Source: Paracoccaceae bacterium (GTDB lineage: Bacteria > Pseudomonadota > Alphaproteobacteria > Rhodobacterales > Rhodobacteraceae). Taken from it: a stretch of DNA of 64,000 bases. Below the pieces are notes generated by a model. The model did no database searches and was not told where the DNA came from. It saw nothing but the letters and a program-made list of their open reading frames with translations. The DNA lies in the NCBI GenBank assembly GCA_028284605.1, contig JANQRL010000042.1:38567-102566 (forward strand). The letters run 5' to 3'. Shown here in pieces: positions 43,114 through 54,200 of the stretch. A program made the translations under genes and the position numbers. Position 1 is the stretch's first letter; the number at the start of each line of letters is the position of its first letter.

Positions 43114-44412
43114 ATGAGCGACGCCTATTCCGAGCCGAGCCAAGCCCGGGCGCGCCCGAGCCTCTTTCAGACGCTGGAGATCGATACCCGCCTTCTCGGC
43201 ATGATCGGCGCCTTCGTTGTGATCGCGCTCTTCTTCAACTTCTGGACCGATGGCCGGTTCCTGACCCCGCGCAACATCTTCAACCTGACGATCCAGACCG
43301 TTTCCGTGGCGATCATGGCCACCGGCATGGTCTTCGTGATCGTCACCCGGCATATCGACCTCAGCGTCGGCGCGCTCCTTGCCACCTGTTCGGCGCTCAT
43401 GGCGGTGGTGCAGACGGAGCTTCTGCCCGAGACCTTCGGCCTCGGCTTCGGTCACCCGGCGATCGTCTGGATCAGTATCGTGGTCGGCGTGGCGGCGGGG
43501 GTGCTGATCGGCGCGTTCCACGGCTATCTCGTGGGCTTCCTGACCATTCCCGCCTTCATCGTGACCCTGGGCGGGCTCTTCGTCTGGCGCAACGTTGCCT
43601 GGTTCCAGACCCGCGGCCAGACCATCGGCCCGCTTGACGAGAACTTCCAGGCGCTGGGCGGCATCGGCGGCACGATGGGGGAGATGGGGAGCTGGATCTT
43701 CGGGGCGATCTGCGTCGCCGCCGCGCTCTGGGGCATTTTCTCCGCCCGGCGGAGCAAGATCGGCCACGGCTTTCCGGTGAAGCCGATGTGGGCGGAGTTG
43801 ACGCTCGGCGCCATCGTTTCGGGCGCGATCCTGGGTTTCGTCGCGATCCTGAACAATTACGAGAAGCCGCAGCGGGTGATCGAACGGGCCTTCGAGGCGC
43901 GCGGCGAGGTCATGCCCGAGGGCTATACCGAAGCCTACGGCCTGCCATTCTCGTTGCTGATCCTGGTCGCCGTGGCCATCGTGATGACGATGATCGCCAC
44001 CCGCACGCGGCTCGGCCGCTACATCTTCGCTGCCGGCGGCAACCCGGAGGCCACGTCGCTCGCCGGGGTCGATATCCGCTGGCTGACCGTGAAGGTCTTC
44101 GCGATCATGGGGGCGCTCTGCGCGATTTCCGCCGTCGTGGCCTCGGCGCGGCTCACGTTCCACACCAACGATATCGGCACGCTCGACGAGTTGCGCGTCA
44201 TCGCCGCGGCGGTGATTGGCGGCACCGCTCTGTCCGGCGGGCTCGGCACGATCCACGGCGCGATCCTCGGCGCGCTCATCATGCAGTCGCTGCAATCGGG
44301 GATGGCCATGGTCGGGGTCGACGCGCCGTTCCAGAACATCGTCGTGGGCATCGTCCTGGTGCTCGCCGTCTTCGTCGATATCGTCTACCGCAAGAGGGCA
44401 GGGATCAAATGA
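43114..44412 (+). CDS. xylH: D-xylose ABC transporter permease
   Basis: A 432-residue inner-membrane protein with about ten to eleven hydrophobic segments. ATGMVFVIVTRHIDLSVGALL, GYLVGFLTIPAFIVTLGGLF and GGNPEATSLAGVDIRWLTVK are XylH/RbsC blocks. The length is longer than RbsC because of a cytoplasmic/periplasmic insert near residues 195-290, typical of XylH. The stop overlaps the start of xylG by 4 nt. Confidence 0.95.
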   Translation: MSDAYSEPSQARARPSLFQTLEIDTRLLGMIGAFVVIALFFNFWTDGRFLTPRNIFNLTIQTVSVAIMATGMVFVIVTRHIDLSVGALLATCSALMAVVQTELLPETFGLGFGHPAIVWISIVVGVAAGVLIGAFHGYLVGFLTIPAFIVTLGGLFVWRNVAWFQTRGQTIGPLDENFQALGGIGGTMGEMGSWIFGAICVAAALWGIFSARRSKIGHGFPVKPMWAELTLGAIVSGAILGFVAILNNYEKPQRVIERAFEARGEVMPEGYTEAYGLPFSLLILVAVAIVMTMIATRTRLGRYIFAAGGNPEATSLAGVDIRWLTVKVFAIMGALCAISAVVASARLTFHTNDIGTLDELRVIAAAVIGGTALSGGLGTIHGAILGALIMQSLQSGMAMVGVDAPFQNIVVGIVLVLAVFVDIVYRKRAGIK

Positions 44413-45164
44413 CCGGCACACCGCTCGTCGAACTGCGCGACATGCAGAAAGCCTTCGGCGGCATCAAGGCCGTCGATCGGGTCACCATCGACCTTCATCC
44501 GGGCGAGGTGGTCGGGGTGCTGGGCCATAACGGCGCCGGCAAATCGGTGCTGATGAAGATGCTCTCCGGCGCGATCCAGCGCGATGCGGGGCAGATCCTC
44601 GTCAATGGCCAGGAGGCGCGGATCAACAACCCCCGCGACGCCCGCGACTACAATATTGAGACGATCTACCAGACCCTCGCCCTGGCCGACAATCTCGACG
44701 CCGCCTCGAACCTCTTTCTGGGCCGGGAGCTGGTCACCGCGACGGGGCTTCTCGACGACGCGCAGATGGAGGCGGAGACGCGCGAGATCATGGGCCGGCT
44801 GACGCCGAATTTCCGCCGCTTCTCGACCCCCGTTTCCGGGCTTTCGGGCGGGCAGCGGCAATCGGTGGCGATCAGCCGGGCGGTCTATTTCAACGCCAAG
44901 ATCCTGATCATGGACGAGCCCACGGCGGCGCTCGGCGTCGAGGAGACGCGGATGGTGGCGGAACTGATCGACGAGCTGAAGAAACAGGGGATCGGCATCT
45001 TCCTGATCGACCACGATATTCACCAGGTGAAGGCGCTCTGCGACCGGGCGAGCGTGATGAAGAACGGCAAGCTCGTCGGCACCGTGAACGTGGCCGAGGC
45101 GAGCGAGGACGATCTCCTTGCCATGATTATCCTCGGCAAGATGCCGGAGCATCTGGCGGCATGA
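44409..45164 (+). CDS. xylG: D-xylose ABC transporter ATP-binding protein, single-domain form
   Basis: A 251-residue ATPase: Walker [11 protein letters not shown], signature LSGGQRQSV, Walker [13 protein letters not shown], switch [12 protein letters not shown]. coli XylG is a tandem double ATPase of about 513 residues; this one has a single domain, as in FrcA-type transporters, so it should work as a homodimer. The open frame begins far upstream inside xylH, but the true start overlaps the xylH stop. The hairpin doublet follows. Confidence 0.93.
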   Translation: MTGTPLVELRDMQKAFGGIKAVDRVTIDLHPGEVVGVLGHNGAGKSVLMKMLSGAIQRDAGQILVNGQEARINNPRDARDYNIETIYQTLALADNLDAASNLFLGRELVTATGLLDDAQMEAETREIMGRLTPNFRRFSTPVSGLSGGQRQSVAISRAVYFNAKILIMDEPTAALGVEETRMVAELIDELKKQGIGIFLIDHDIHQVKALCDRASVMKNGKLVGTVNVAEASEDDLLAMIILGKMPEHLAA

Positions 45165-45172
45165 GGGCGGGG

Positions 45173-45214
45173 CCAGATCCTTTGAAGGATCTGGTGAGGC
45201 TTTTGCAAAAGCCT
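45173..45214. repeat. Two-hairpin doublet between xylG and xylB
   Basis: Hairpin 1 at 45173-45194 (CCAGATCCTT-tg-AAGGATCTGG) and hairpin 2 at 45197-45214 (aggcttttgcaaaagcct). In form and in the AAGG/CCTT and CAAAA elements it resembles those at 28865 and 28951. It divides the transport half of the xylose operon from the metabolic half. Confidence 0.75.
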
Positions 45215-45257
45215 TGCCCCGTGGCCCCCGGTCCGCGCCTGCCACGAGTCAGCTAGG

Positions 45258-46697
45258 ATGTTCATCGGGCTGGATCTCGGGACCTCCGGGCTGAAGGGCC
45301 TTCTGATCGACGATGCGCAGCGGATCGTCGCCGAGGCCACCGCGCCACTCTCGGTGAGCCGGCCCCGGGACGGCTGGTCCGAGCAGGACCCGGCGGAATG
45401 GCTGACGGCGGCGGACCGGGTGATGCGGGCGCTGGGCGCCGAGGCCGGTCTCGGCGCGGTGCGCGGCATCGGGCTCTCGGGGCAGATGCATGGGGCGACG
45501 CTGCTTGACGCGTCCGACGAAGTGCTCCGGCCCTGCATCCTCTGGAACGACACGCGGGCGGCGGCGGAGGCGGCCGTGCTCGATGCCGATCCGCGGTTCC
45601 GGGCGATCACCGGCAATATCGTCTTCCCGGGCTTCACCGCGCCGAAACTGGCTTGGGTGGCGAGCAACGAACCGGAGATTGCGGCGCAGGTCGCCAAGGT
45701 CCTGCTGCCGAAGGATTATCTCCGGCTGTGGCTGACCGGCGAGCATGTGGCGGAGATGTCCGACGCCGCCGGGACGAGCTGGCTCGACACCGGCGCGCGG
45801 GATTGGTCCGGCGATCTCCTCGCCGCCACCGGGCTCGACCGGTCGCACATGCCACGCCTCGTCGAGGGGTCCGAGGTCTCCGGCACCCTGCGACCCGAGC
45901 GCGCGGCGGAGTGGGGCCTGCCCCAGGGCATCCCGGTCGCCGGCGGGGGCGGCGACAACGCGGCGAGCGCGGTGGGGGTGGGCGTGGTCGCGCCCGGCAC
46001 CGCCTTCGTCTCGCTCGGCACATCCGGCGTGCTCTTCGCGGCGTCCGACGCCTACCAGCCCGATCCGGAGACGGCCGTCCACACCTTCTGCCACGCCCTG
46101 CCGGGCACCTGGCACCAGATGGGGGTGATCCTCGCCGCGACCGATGCGCTGAACTGGTTCGCCGGGATCGCCGGGCAGGACCCGGCGGCCCTCACCGCCG
46201 GGCTCGGGTCCCTACGCGCACCGGAGCGAACCCTCTTCCTGCCCTATCTCGGCGGCGAGCGGACGCCCCATAACGATGCCCGTATCCGGGGCCAGTTCCT
46301 CCATCTCGACCACGGCACCGACCGGGACGCGCTGACCCGCGCGGTGCTGGAGGGCGTGACCTTCGCCATCCGCGACTGCTTCGACGCGCTCAGCGCCACC
46401 GGGACCCGGATCGAACGGTTGATCGCCGTCGGCGGCGGCTCGAACTCCGACTACTGGGTCGAGGCCATCGCCACCGCGCTCGGGCGGGAAATCGCCCTGC
46501 CCGAAGCCGGGGATTTCGGTGGCGCCTTCGGCGCGGCGCGGCTTGCCATGATGGCGGCCACGGGCGCCGGGCCCGAGATCGCGACCGCGCCCCCCATTGC
46601 ACGTACCATCGCCCCAGACACAGCGCTCACCGATGCCTTCGCCGAAGGCCATGCCCGCTACAAGGCCGCCTATGCGGCGCTCAAAGGACTGACATGA
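45258..46697 (+). CDS. xylB: Xylulokinase
   Basis: A 479-residue FGGY-family kinase. The phosphate-1 motif is [17 protein letters not shown], the substrate segment [11 protein letters not shown], then [15 protein letters not shown] and [12 protein letters not shown] for ATP, and the FGGY-type C-terminal [18 protein letters not shown]. It phosphorylates D-xylulose to xylulose-5-phosphate. It overlaps xylA by 4 nt. Confidence 0.96.
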   Translation: MFIGLDLGTSGLKGLLIDDAQRIVAEATAPLSVSRPRDGWSEQDPAEWLTAADRVMRALGAEAGLGAVRGIGLSGQMHGATLLDASDEVLRPCILWNDTRAAAEAAVLDADPRFRAITGNIVFPGFTAPKLAWVASNEPEIAAQVAKVLLPKDYLRLWLTGEHVAEMSDAAGTSWLDTGARDWSGDLLAATGLDRSHMPRLVEGSEVSGTLRPERAAEWGLPQGIPVAGGGGDNAASAVGVGVVAPGTAFVSLGTSGVLFAASDAYQPDPETAVHTFCHALPGTWHQMGVILAATDALNWFAGIAGQDPAALTAGLGSLRAPERTLFLPYLGGERTPHNDARIRGQFLHLDHGTDRDALTRAVLEGVTFAIRDCFDALSATGTRIERLIAVGGGSNSDYWVEAIATALGREIALPEAGDFGGAFGAARLAMMAATGAGPEIATAPPIARTIAPDTALTDAFAEGHARYKAAYAALKGLT

Positions 46698-47986
46698 CCG
46701 ATTTCTTCGCCGACATCCCCCAGATCCGCTATGAGGGCCCGGAGAGCACGAACGAGTTCGCCTTCCGGCACTACGACCCGGAGGCGGAGGTGCTGGGGAA
46801 ACCGCTTCAGGACCACCTGCGCTTCGCCGTCGCCTGGTGGCACAGTTTCGCCTGGCCCGGGGGCGACCCGTTCGGCGGGCAGACGTTTCAGCGGCCCTGG
46901 TTCGGCGATACGATGGACCTGGCCAAGATGAAGGCCGATGTGGCCTTCGAACTCTTCGCCATCCTCGGCCAGCCCTTCTTCTGCTTCCACGACGCCGATA
47001 TCCGGCCCGAGGGGGAGACCTTCGCCGAGAGCCGCGACCGGCTCGACGAGATCACCGACTATATCGGCGGCAAGATGGAGGAGAGCGGGGTGAGCCTTCT
47101 CTGGGGCACCGCCAACCTCTTCACCCACCGCCGCTTCATGGCCGGCGCGGCGACGAACCCGGACCCGGAGGTTTTCGCCTATGCCGCCGCCACGGTGAAA
47201 TCCTGTATCGACGCGACGCATAGACTGGGCGGGCAGAACTACGTGCTCTGGGGCGGGCGCGAGGGTTATGAGACCCTGCTCAACACCGATATGGGCCGCG
47301 AGCGGCAGCAGGCCGGGCGGTTCCTTCAGATGACGGTCGAATACGCCCGCAAGACCGGGTTCGAGGGCACCATCCTGATCGAGCCGAAACCGCAGGAGCC
47401 GACCAAGCACCAATACGATTACGACGTCGCGACGGTCTACGGGTTCCTGAAGGATTTCGGGCTCGAGGACGAGGTGAAGGTGAATATCGAACAGGGCCAC
47501 GCGATCCTCGCCGGGCATTCCTTCGAGCATGAACTGGCGCTGGCGCGGTCTTTGGGCATTTTCGGCTCCATCGACATGAACCGGAACGATTACCAGTCCG
47601 GCTGGGATACCGATCAGTTCCCGAATTCGGTGCCCGAGGTGGCCCTCGCGTATTACGAGGTTCTGAAGGCGGGCGGATTCACCACCGGCGGGACCAATTT
47701 CGATGCCAAGCTGCGGCGGCAATCCCTCGATCCTGCCGATCTGGTCCTGGCTCATATCGGCGGGATGGATGTCTGCGCGGCGGGGCTGAAGGCGGCGGCG
47801 GCGATGCTGGAGGATGGCGGGCTCGAAGAGGCGCGCGCGGCACGCTATGCGGGCTGGGACGGCTCCGATCTCCTGGAAAGCGATCTCGAGACCATCGCGG
47901 CCCGGGTCGAGGCCGAGGGGATCGCACCGGAGCCGCGGTCGGGCCGGCAGGAGCGCCTTGAGAACTACGTGAACCGGTTCGTCTGA
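46694..47986 (+). CDS. xylA: Xylose isomerase
   Basis: A 430-residue enzyme of the long (class II) type. The catalytic His/Asp pair lies in [12 protein letters not shown]; metal ligands are in [17 protein letters not shown] and [34 protein letters not shown] is the signature, and [19 protein letters not shown] follows. It turns D-xylose into D-xylulose. Last gene of the operon, 6 bp short of the convergent methyltransferase stop. Confidence 0.97.
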   Translation: MTDFFADIPQIRYEGPESTNEFAFRHYDPEAEVLGKPLQDHLRFAVAWWHSFAWPGGDPFGGQTFQRPWFGDTMDLAKMKADVAFELFAILGQPFFCFHDADIRPEGETFAESRDRLDEITDYIGGKMEESGVSLLWGTANLFTHRRFMAGAATNPDPEVFAYAAATVKSCIDATHRLGGQNYVLWGGREGYETLLNTDMGRERQQAGRFLQMTVEYARKTGFEGTILIEPKPQEPTKHQYDYDVATVYGFLKDFGLEDEVKVNIEQGHAILAGHSFEHELALARSLGIFGSIDMNRNDYQSGWDTDQFPNSVPEVALAYYEVLKAGGFTTGGTNFDAKLRRQSLDPADLVLAHIGGMDVCAAGLKAAAAMLEDGGLEEARAARYAGWDGSDLLESDLETIAARVEAEGIAPEPRSGRQERLENYVNRFV

Positions 47987-47992
47987 CGGGCG

Positions 47993-48799
47993 CTACCTCC
48001 GGCCGGCGCCGAGCCAGGCCGTGATGCTCAGCCTCTTCGGAAACGGCCCCGCGACGGCCTCTATATGCGCGATGGCGATGGCGGATTTCTCCTGCCATTC
48101 GGCCTCGGTCATGGCCTCCTTCATCAGCGTCACCGGCACGGCCCCACGGGCCATGTCCTGCCAGAACGCGGCGGCGGACGGGACGGCCATGCCGCGCTCG
48201 ACCTCGTGCACCGCGACTTCCCGGAAACCGGCCTCGCGCAACTCACCGGCGAGCACATCGGGGTTTTCGAGCGAGGCAGGATCGTAGCCGGGCTCGGGGA
48301 TATCAGGATTGATCGTCCGGAGCCCGCCCACCAATGCCGCCATCATCGGCGAGGCCGAGACCGGCGCCCAGCTCGACACACAGACCCCTCCGCCCGGTTT
48401 CAGGGTCCGGTGAAGTTCGGCATAGCCCTTCGCCCGGTCGGGAAAGAACATCAGCCCGAACATCGAGAACGCCGCGTCGAACGTGCCGTCGTCGAAGGGC
48501 AGGGCCTGGCCGTCGCCCCGGACCGGTTTGACATTAGCGATCCCCCGCTCCGCCAGATGCCCGTCCAGCATCGCGACCATCCGCTCCGAGAAGTCGAGCG
48601 CGGTGACATGGGCGACCCGTTCGGCGGCGGCGAGGGTGAGTGTGCCTGGGCCACAGGCGATATCGGCGATCCGGGCGTCGGGCCCCGGCGAAACGAGATC
48701 GAGTGCGGCTTCGGCATAGGCCCGAAAGAGGGGCATGGTGACGTCGGAATAGCCCTCGGCGACGAGGTTCCAGGGCGCGGCGGTGCTGAGGACGTCCAT
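47993..48799 (-). CDS. Class I SAM-dependent methyltransferase (UbiE/type 11-like)
   Basis: About 268 residues from the ATG at 48799, which has GGAG 10 nt upstream; an ATG at 48868 would add 23 residues and is possible. The SAM motif is RIADIACGPGTLTLAAAERV, then VTALDFSERMVAML, RGDGQALPFDDGTFDAAFSMF and LHRTLKPGGGVCVSSWAP. The substrate is unknown. Adjacent to, but 101 bp from, the AlkD-like gene on the same strand. Confidence 0.85.
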   Translation of the reverse strand: MDVLSTAAPWNLVAEGYSDVTMPLFRAYAEAALDLVSPGPDARIADIACGPGTLTLAAAERVAHVTALDFSERMVAMLDGHLAERGIANVKPVRGDGQALPFDDGTFDAAFSMFGLMFFPDRAKGYAELHRTLKPGGGVCVSSWAPVSASPMMAALVGGLRTINPDIPEPGYDPASLENPDVLAGELREAGFREVAVHEVERGMAVPSAAAFWQDMARGAVPVTLMKEAMTEAEWQEKSAIAIAHIEAVAGPFPKRLSITAWLGAGRR

Positions 48800-48899
48800 C
48801 TGGGGGCGACTCCGGAGGGTCGGTTGGGCCACCGTCTCACGGCGCGCCCGCTCTGTCACCGGGGCCATCGTCGCCAGGCGGAACCGCGGTTCGGACCGC

Positions 48900-49562
48900 C
48901 TACAGCCTCGCCCGGACCTTCTCCGACAGCAGCTCGCGCCGCGCCTTGGCGGCGAGTTTGCCCGCTGTCTTGCCTCCGGTTTCGAGCCGGTCGCAGAGGG
49001 CCAGAGCCGCCGCATTGAGCGCCCGGTTGCGTTTGCCGACCGCGCGCAGGGCCATGTCGGCGGCCTTGGCGACGTGATCCCGCCCGTCCTCGGCCACCGC
49101 CGCGATCCAGCCCAAGGCCGTCTCGAACTGCGCGTCGGGCGCGGCCTTGTCGTGGACGCTGAGTGCCCAGACCATCGCGAGCCCGGCGCGGCGGACATAG
49201 AGCCTTTCGTCGACGCACCAGCGCTCGGCCATCTCCCACCGCGCGGCGGTCTTGTCGAAGAGCTGGAAACAGGCGGTATCGCAGATCGCCCAATTGTCGA
49301 ACGCCTCCACCCAGACCTGCATCAAAGCGGAATCCGTCTGCGCGGGGTCAGCGAGATGCACCGCCAGCAGCCGCGCCTCGTAGCGGCCATCGGCCCACAA
49401 GGCGAGGGCGGTGGGGTGGTCGACCCGCGCCGCCCGTTTCTTGATCGCGCCCATGGCGATGCCGAGCGCGTTATCCTGCGGAATGCCGTAGCGGGCGAGC
49501 TTGGCGCGCGCTGCCGCATCGGCCTCCGCCTCGAGCCAGGCGATGTGCCCGGCCGCGCTCAC
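48900..49562 (-). CDS. AlkD-like DNA alkylation repair (HEAT-repeat) protein
   Basis: A 220-residue helical protein. The GTG start at 49562 overlaps the SRPBCC gene's stop (GTGA). The IPQDNALGIAMGAIKKRAAR, HPTALALWADGRYEARLLAV, QVWVEAFDNWAICDTACFQLF and WALSVHDKAAPDAQFETAL blocks match the AlkD/DUF-type HEAT-like repeats; WAICD with the catalytic-region aspartate fits AlkC/AlkD-type glycosylases. Likely role: removal of alkylated bases, but distant AlkD-like proteins may not be glycosylases. Probably one unit with SRPBCC and ArsR. Confidence 0.82.
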   Translation of the reverse strand: MSAAGHIAWLEAEADAAARAKLARYGIPQDNALGIAMGAIKKRAARVDHPTALALWADGRYEARLLAVHLADPAQTDSALMQVWVEAFDNWAICDTACFQLFDKTAARWEMAERWCVDERLYVRRAGLAMVWALSVHDKAAPDAQFETALGWIAAVAEDGRDHVAKAADMALRAVGKRNRALNAAALALCDRLETGGKTAGKLAAKARRELLSEKVRARL

Positions 49563-50032
49563 GCCGCGACGAGCAGATCGGCAAGCTGGTCGTAGGTTGC
49601 CTGCACGCCTTCGCTGGCGCCCGATTGCAGCGCCATCTGGAGGCCCTCTTCGGAGCGGTACTTCATCTCCAGGGTCACGCGGGTGCCCGCCTCGACCGCC
49701 TCGAAGCTGCTGGTCACCGTGGTCTTCCCGTCGGTCCAGTCCTCGTCGAAAATCTCGGTATGGACGATGCGGTGGGGTGCCGAGAGATCGAGATATTCGC
49801 CGTTCACCGCCATGATGCCGCCTTCGGGTGTCTGCCACTCGTAGCGGAAGCCGCCGCCGACCTTCAGGTCGATATCGGCCTTGACGATCGGATAGGGCCC
49901 CATCCCCATCCATTTCATCACCAGCTCGGGCTCGGTATGGGCGCGCCAGACCTTGGCCGGCGGCGCCGAGAGGCCGCGCGTCATAGTCAGGGTCGTCGGG
50001 CCGGTCTGTTCGATCTTGAAGGGCAGGGGCAT
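49559..50032 (-). CDS. SRPBCC (AHSA1-like) domain protein
   Basis: A 157-residue protein (MPLPFKIEQTGPTTLTMTRG start). The LSAPPAKVWRAHTEPELVMKW, GGGFRYEWQTPEGGIMAVNG, VHTEIFDEDWTDGKTTVTSS and GVQATYDQLADLL parts fit the AHSA1/CalC pattern, with an acidic helix at the end. It starts 1 nt after the ArsR stop and couples to the AlkD-like gene. Ligand unknown; compare with the pair at 3172-3970. Confidence 0.88.
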   Translation of the reverse strand: MPLPFKIEQTGPTTLTMTRGLSAPPAKVWRAHTEPELVMKWMGMGPYPIVKADIDLKVGGGFRYEWQTPEGGIMAVNGEYLDLSAPHRIVHTEIFDEDWTDGKTTVTSSFEAVEAGTRVTLEMKYRSEEGLQMALQSGASEGVQATYDQLADLLVAA

Positions 50033-50033
50033 C

Positions 50034-50363
50034 CTAAGTCTCCTCGTCGGGCATATCCGCGAGCAGCCTGTCGAGCTGCGCATAGCGGGTTTCGTAAGTC
50101 TCCCGCAGGGTGCGGGTCCAATCGTCAAGCGGCGCGAACCCCTCGGGCGCGAGCCGGGCCGGGCGGCGCTGGGCATCGATCCGGCGATGGGTCAGACCGG
50201 CCTCGGTCAGCACCTTCAGGTGCCGCGAGATCGCCGGCTGCGGGGTCGAGAGCGCCTCGGCCAGATCGCCGACCGTCGCCTCCCCCTCCGCCAGCCGATC
50301 AAGGATCGCGCGGCGGGTCGGATCGGCGAGGGCGGCGAGGAGCGGGGCGATGTTTCCGGTCAT
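50034..50363 (-). CDS. ArsR-family winged-helix transcriptional regulator
   Basis: About 109 residues from the ATG at 50363 (MTGNIAPLLAALADPTRRAI; an ATG at 50378 would add 5). The helix-turn-helix is EALSTPQPAISRHLKVLTEAGL, and the wing has IDAQRRPARLAPEGF. There is no cysteine metal site. As for the other copy, it probably regulates its downstream SRPBCC/AlkD genes. The direct repeats just upstream could be its binding sites. Confidence 0.9.
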   Translation of the reverse strand: MTGNIAPLLAALADPTRRAILDRLAEGEATVGDLAEALSTPQPAISRHLKVLTEAGLTHRRIDAQRRPARLAPEGFAPLDDWTRTLRETYETRYAQLDRLLADMPDEET

Positions 50364-50365
50364 GC

Positions 50366-50402
50366 CGTCAATATGCACGAATCCGTATATGCGTCAATAT
50401 GC
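50366..50402. promoter_or_regulatory. Direct repeat CGTCAATATGC upstream of the ArsR gene
   Basis: CGTCAATATGC occurs at 50366-50376 and again at 50392-50402 (26 bp apart), directly before and over the possible upstream start of the ArsR gene, in an AT-rich island. ArsR dimers bind such sites next to the -10/-35. Not experimentally confirmed. Confidence 0.4.
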
Positions 50403-50513
50403 AAATAAGGGGCGACGCCCGGATTTGCCCTAGCCAGTGATTCCCTTTGCCGCTATCCTCAAGCGCAGACCCGGAAAACGGGCATTGAGGCAGAGTGCGG
50501 CAGTGGTGTTCCC

Positions 50514-51680
50514 ATGACGGAGATGGTCTACGGCGCGGTTCCCGCGCAAACCGGTGATCCGGTCCTGCCGCGCTGGTGGCGGACCATCGACCGCTGGACG
50601 CTGTCCTGCATCCTGACGCTGTTTGCCATCGGCCTGCTGCTGGGCTTCGCGGCCTCGCCGCCGCTGGCCGCGGAAAACGGCCTGCCGCCGTTCCACTACG
50701 TGACCCGGCAGGCGGCGTTCGGCGGGCTGGCACTGCTCTGCCTGCTCTTGACCTCGATGATGTCGCCGCAACTGGTGCGCCGCCTGGCGGTTCTGGGCTT
50801 TGCTATCTCGTTCCTGGCCCTGGCGCTGCTGCCTTTCTTGGGCACCGATTTCGGCAAGGGGGCGGTGCGCTGGTATTCCCTGGGCTTCGCCTCGATCCAG
50901 CCCTCGGAATTCCTCAAGCCCGGCTTCGTCGTCGTCGCCGCGTGGTTCATGGCGGCGAGCCAGGATGTGGGCGGGCCGCCGGGCAAGTCGCTCTCCTTCG
51001 CGCTGGCGCTGATCATCGTGACGCTGCTGGCCGTGCAGCCGGATTTCGGTCAGGCGGCGCTGATCCTCTTCGCCTGGGGTGTGGTCTATTTCGTGGCGGG
51101 GGCGCCGATGCTGCTCCTGATGATCCTCGCCGGGCTGGCGGTCTTCGCCGGCTCCGTCGCCTATTCCAATTCCGAACATTTCGCCCGCCGGATCGACGGC
51201 TTCCTGAACCCGGAGGTCGATCCCACGACCCAGCTCGGCTACGCCACCAATGCGATCCGGGAGGGCGGGTTCTTCGGCGTCGGCGTGGGCGAGGGGCGGG
51301 TGAAATGGTCGCTGCCCGACGCCCATACCGATTTCATCATCGCGGTGGCGGCGGAGGAATACGGCCTCGTCCTCGTCCTGACGATCATCGCGCTCTATGC
51401 GGTGATCGTGGTGCGGAGCCTGGTGCGGCTGATGCGGGAGCGCGACACGTTCATCCGGCTCGCCGGCACCGGCCTCGTCTGCCTCTTCGCGGTGCAGGCG
51501 ATGATCAATATGGGCGTCGCTGTGCGGCTCCTGCCGGCCAAGGGGATGACGCTGCCCTTCGTGAGCTATGGCGGTTCGTCGCTGATCGCCGGCGGGATCG
51601 CCGTGGGGATGCTGCTGGCATTCACCCGGACCCGGCCGCAGGGCGAGATCGGCGACATCCTCGGTCGCGGCGGGCGCTGA
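50514..51680 (+). CDS. ftsW: Cell division peptidoglycan glycosyltransferase FtsW
   Basis: A 388-residue SEDS membrane protein with about ten helices. [26 protein letters not shown] carries the SEDS motifs (the KGA-W and QPSE elements), and [18 protein letters not shown] is the C-terminal signature; [21 protein letters not shown] precedes it. It polymerises lipid II at the septum with a class b PBP. It opens the dcw cluster in the window and is 4 bp from murG. Confidence 0.96.
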   Translation: MTEMVYGAVPAQTGDPVLPRWWRTIDRWTLSCILTLFAIGLLLGFAASPPLAAENGLPPFHYVTRQAAFGGLALLCLLLTSMMSPQLVRRLAVLGFAISFLALALLPFLGTDFGKGAVRWYSLGFASIQPSEFLKPGFVVVAAWFMAASQDVGGPPGKSLSFALALIIVTLLAVQPDFGQAALILFAWGVVYFVAGAPMLLLMILAGLAVFAGSVAYSNSEHFARRIDGFLNPEVDPTTQLGYATNAIREGGFFGVGVGEGRVKWSLPDAHTDFIIAVAAEEYGLVLVLTIIALYAVIVVRSLVRLMRERDTFIRLAGTGLVCLFAVQAMINMGVAVRLLPAKGMTLPFVSYGGSSLIAGGIAVGMLLAFTRTRPQGEIGDILGRGGR

Positions 51681-51684
51681 CGGC

Positions 51685-52782
51685 ATGGCTGGGCCGCTTC
51701 TCGTCATCGCCGCGGGCGGCACCGGGGGGCATATGTTCCCCGCCCAGGCCCTGGCCGAGGCGATGCTGGGCAAGGGCTGGCGGGTGCGGCTTTCGACCGA
51801 TGATCGCGGCGCGCGCTATGCGGGCGGCTTTCCCGAGGCGGTGGAGATCGCCGAGGTCCGCTCGGCCACCTTCGCGCGGGGAGGGGTGCTGGCGAAGATC
51901 GCGGTGCCGCTCCGGATCATGGCCGGCATCGCGGCGGCGAAGGGGCGGATGCTCCGGGACCGGCCCCGGGTCGTGGTGGGCTTCGGCGGCTATCCGGCGA
52001 TCCCGGCGATGGTCGCGGCCTGGGTGCTGCGCATCCCCCGGATGATCCACGAACAGAACGGCGTGCTGGGCCGGGTCAACAAGCTCTTCGCGCCCCGGGT
52101 CCATGAAGTGGCCTGTGGCACCTGGCCCACGGACCTGCCCGAAGGGGTCAAGGGCGCGCATACCGGCAACCCGGTCCGCGCGGCGGTGCTGGCCAAGGCC
52201 GGGGCGGAGTATGTCGGACCAGGGGAGGGGCCGCTCTCGATCCTCGTGATCGGCGGCTCCCAGGGCGCGCGCATCCTGTCGGACGTCGTCCCGCAGGCCC
52301 TTGCCGATCTGCCCGACCACCTGCGCGCGCGCCTCACCGTCAGCCATCAGGCGCGAGGCGAGGATGAGGCCCGGGTCCGCGACGCCTACGACGCCGCGGA
52401 GATCGCGGCCGACGTGCAGCCCTTCTTCACCGACATCCCGGAGCGGATGACAGCGGCGCATCTGGTCGTCTCCCGCGCCGGCGCCTCTTCCATCGCCGAT
52501 CTCACCGTGATCGGCCGCCCGGCGATCCTGATCCCCTATGCCGCCGCCGCCGCCGACCACCAGACCGCCAATGCCCGGGGCCTCGCCGAGGCCGGCGGCG
52601 CGATCCTGATCCCCGAAAACCGGCTTGAGCCCGTGCCGCTTTCGGCGCAGATAGCCGCGGTTCTGACCGATGCCGCGCGGGCCGAGGCCATGGCCGCCGC
52701 CGCGCGCGCCCACGGCACACCCGACGCGACGGACCGGCTGGTGGCTCTGGTGGAGGCTCTGGCAGAACGCAAAGGACGATAG
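51685..52782 (+). CDS. murG: UDP-N-acetylglucosamine--N-acetylmuramyl-(pentapeptide) pyrophosphoryl-undecaprenol GlcNAc transferase
   Basis: A 365-residue GT-B enzyme. The glycine-rich loop is [36 protein letters not shown] and [12 protein letters not shown] follow, and the donor-site [23 protein letters not shown] is present near the end. It adds GlcNAc to lipid I at the inner face of the membrane. Start is 4 bp after ftsW, 2 bp before murC. Confidence 0.97.
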   Translation: MAGPLLVIAAGGTGGHMFPAQALAEAMLGKGWRVRLSTDDRGARYAGGFPEAVEIAEVRSATFARGGVLAKIAVPLRIMAGIAAAKGRMLRDRPRVVVGFGGYPAIPAMVAAWVLRIPRMIHEQNGVLGRVNKLFAPRVHEVACGTWPTDLPEGVKGAHTGNPVRAAVLAKAGAEYVGPGEGPLSILVIGGSQGARILSDVVPQALADLPDHLRARLTVSHQARGEDEARVRDAYDAAEIAADVQPFFTDIPERMTAAHLVVSRAGASSIADLTVIGRPAILIPYAAAAADHQTANARGLAEAGGAILIPENRLEPVPLSAQIAAVLTDAARAEAMAAAARAHGTPDATDRLVALVEALAERKGR

Positions 52783-52784
52783 GA

Positions 52785-54200
52785 ATGGACGGAAACCCGC
52801 TGATGCAGGCGCCTACGAAACTCCCCCTCGATGTCGGCCCGATCCACTTTGTGGGCATCGGCGGCATTGGCATGTCGGGCATCGCCGAGGTGCTGCTCAA
52901 TCACGGCTATGTCGTCCAGGGCTCCGACCTGAAGAGCACGCCGATCACCGAGCGGCTGAAGCGGAACGGCGCGCTGGTCTTCGAGGGGCAGCGGGCGGAG
53001 AATCTCGAAGGGGCGGAGGTCGTGGTGATCTCCTCGGCGATCAAGCCGGGCAATCCGGAGCTTGATGAGGCACGCCGCCGGGGCCTGCCGGTCGTGCGCC
53101 GGGCCGAGATGCTGGCCGAACTGATGCGGCTCAAATCGAACATCGCCGTGGCCGGCACCCACGGCAAGACCACCACCACGACCATGATGGCCGAACTGAT
53201 GGTGGCCGGCGATTTCGACCCCACGATCATCAATGGCGGCATCATCCACGCCTATGGCTCCAACGCCCGGATGGGGGCCGGCGAATGGATGGTGGTCGAG
53301 GCCGATGAGAGTGACGGCACCTTCAACCGCCTCCCCGCCACCATCGCCATCGTCACCAATATCGACCCCGAGCACATGGAGCACTGGGGCGACTTCGACA
53401 CGCTCCGCGACGGGTTTTACGACTTCGTAAGCAATGTTCCCTTCTATGGTCTGGCGGTCTGTTGCACCGACCATCCGGAGGTGCAGGCCCTTGTCGCGCG
53501 CCTGACAGACCGGCGCGTGGTGACCTATGGGTTCAACAGCCAGGCCGATGTGCGCGCGGTCAATCTGCGCTTCGTCAAGGGCGTGGCGCAGTTCGACATC
53601 GCGCTCCAGGCCGAGGGGACGATGATCGAGGGTTGCACCCTGCCGATGCCCGGCGACCATAACGTGTCGAACGCGCTTGCCGCGGTGGCGGTGGCGCGGC
53701 ATCTCGGCATGAAGAAGGGTGAGATCCGCGAGGCACTGGCGAAGTTCGGCGGCGTGAACCGGCGCTTCACCAAGGTGGGCGAGGTGAACGGCGTCACCAT
53801 CATCGACGATTACGGCCACCACCCGGTGGAGATCGCGGCGGTGCTGCGGGCGGCCCGGCAGGCCAGCGAAGGCCGCGTCGTCGCCGTCCACCAGCCGCAC
53901 CGCTACACCCGCCTTTCCAGCCTCTTCGACGAGTTCTGCCGCTGCTTCAACGATGCCGATGTGGTGGGTATCGCCGAGGTCTTCGGTGCCGGGGAAGAGC
54001 CGATTCCGGGGGCGAGCCGCGATGATCTCGTGGCCGGGCTGACCCGCGCCGGGCACCGCCATGCCGTGGCGCTGAGTGTCGAGGACGACCTCGAAGCGCT
54101 GGTGCGGGCCGAGGCGCAACCGGGCGATATCGTGGTCTGCCTCGGCGCCGGCACGATCAGCGCCTGGGCCAATGCGCTCCCCGGGCGGCTCGGGTCATGA
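52785..54200 (+). CDS. murC: UDP-N-acetylmuramate--L-alanine ligase
   Basis: A 471-residue Mur ligase. N-terminal [19 protein letters not shown] is the UDP-binding Rossmann-like part, the P-loop is [30 protein letters not shown] the ATPase/magnesium segment and [16 protein letters not shown] the C-terminal hallmark. It adds L-Ala to UDP-MurNAc. The stop overlaps the next small gene by 4 nt. Confidence 0.97.
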   Translation: MDGNPLMQAPTKLPLDVGPIHFVGIGGIGMSGIAEVLLNHGYVVQGSDLKSTPITERLKRNGALVFEGQRAENLEGAEVVVISSAIKPGNPELDEARRRGLPVVRRAEMLAELMRLKSNIAVAGTHGKTTTTTMMAELMVAGDFDPTIINGGIIHAYGSNARMGAGEWMVVEADESDGTFNRLPATIAIVTNIDPEHMEHWGDFDTLRDGFYDFVSNVPFYGLAVCCTDHPEVQALVARLTDRRVVTYGFNSQADVRAVNLRFVKGVAQFDIALQAEGTMIEGCTLPMPGDHNVSNALAAVAVARHLGMKKGEIREALAKFGGVNRRFTKVGEVNGVTIIDDYGHHPVEIAAVLRAARQASEGRVVAVHQPHRYTRLSSLFDEFCRCFNDADVVGIAEVFGAGEEPIPGASRDDLVAGLTRAGHRHAVALSVEDDLEALVRAEAQPGDIVVCLGAGTISAWANALPGRLGS

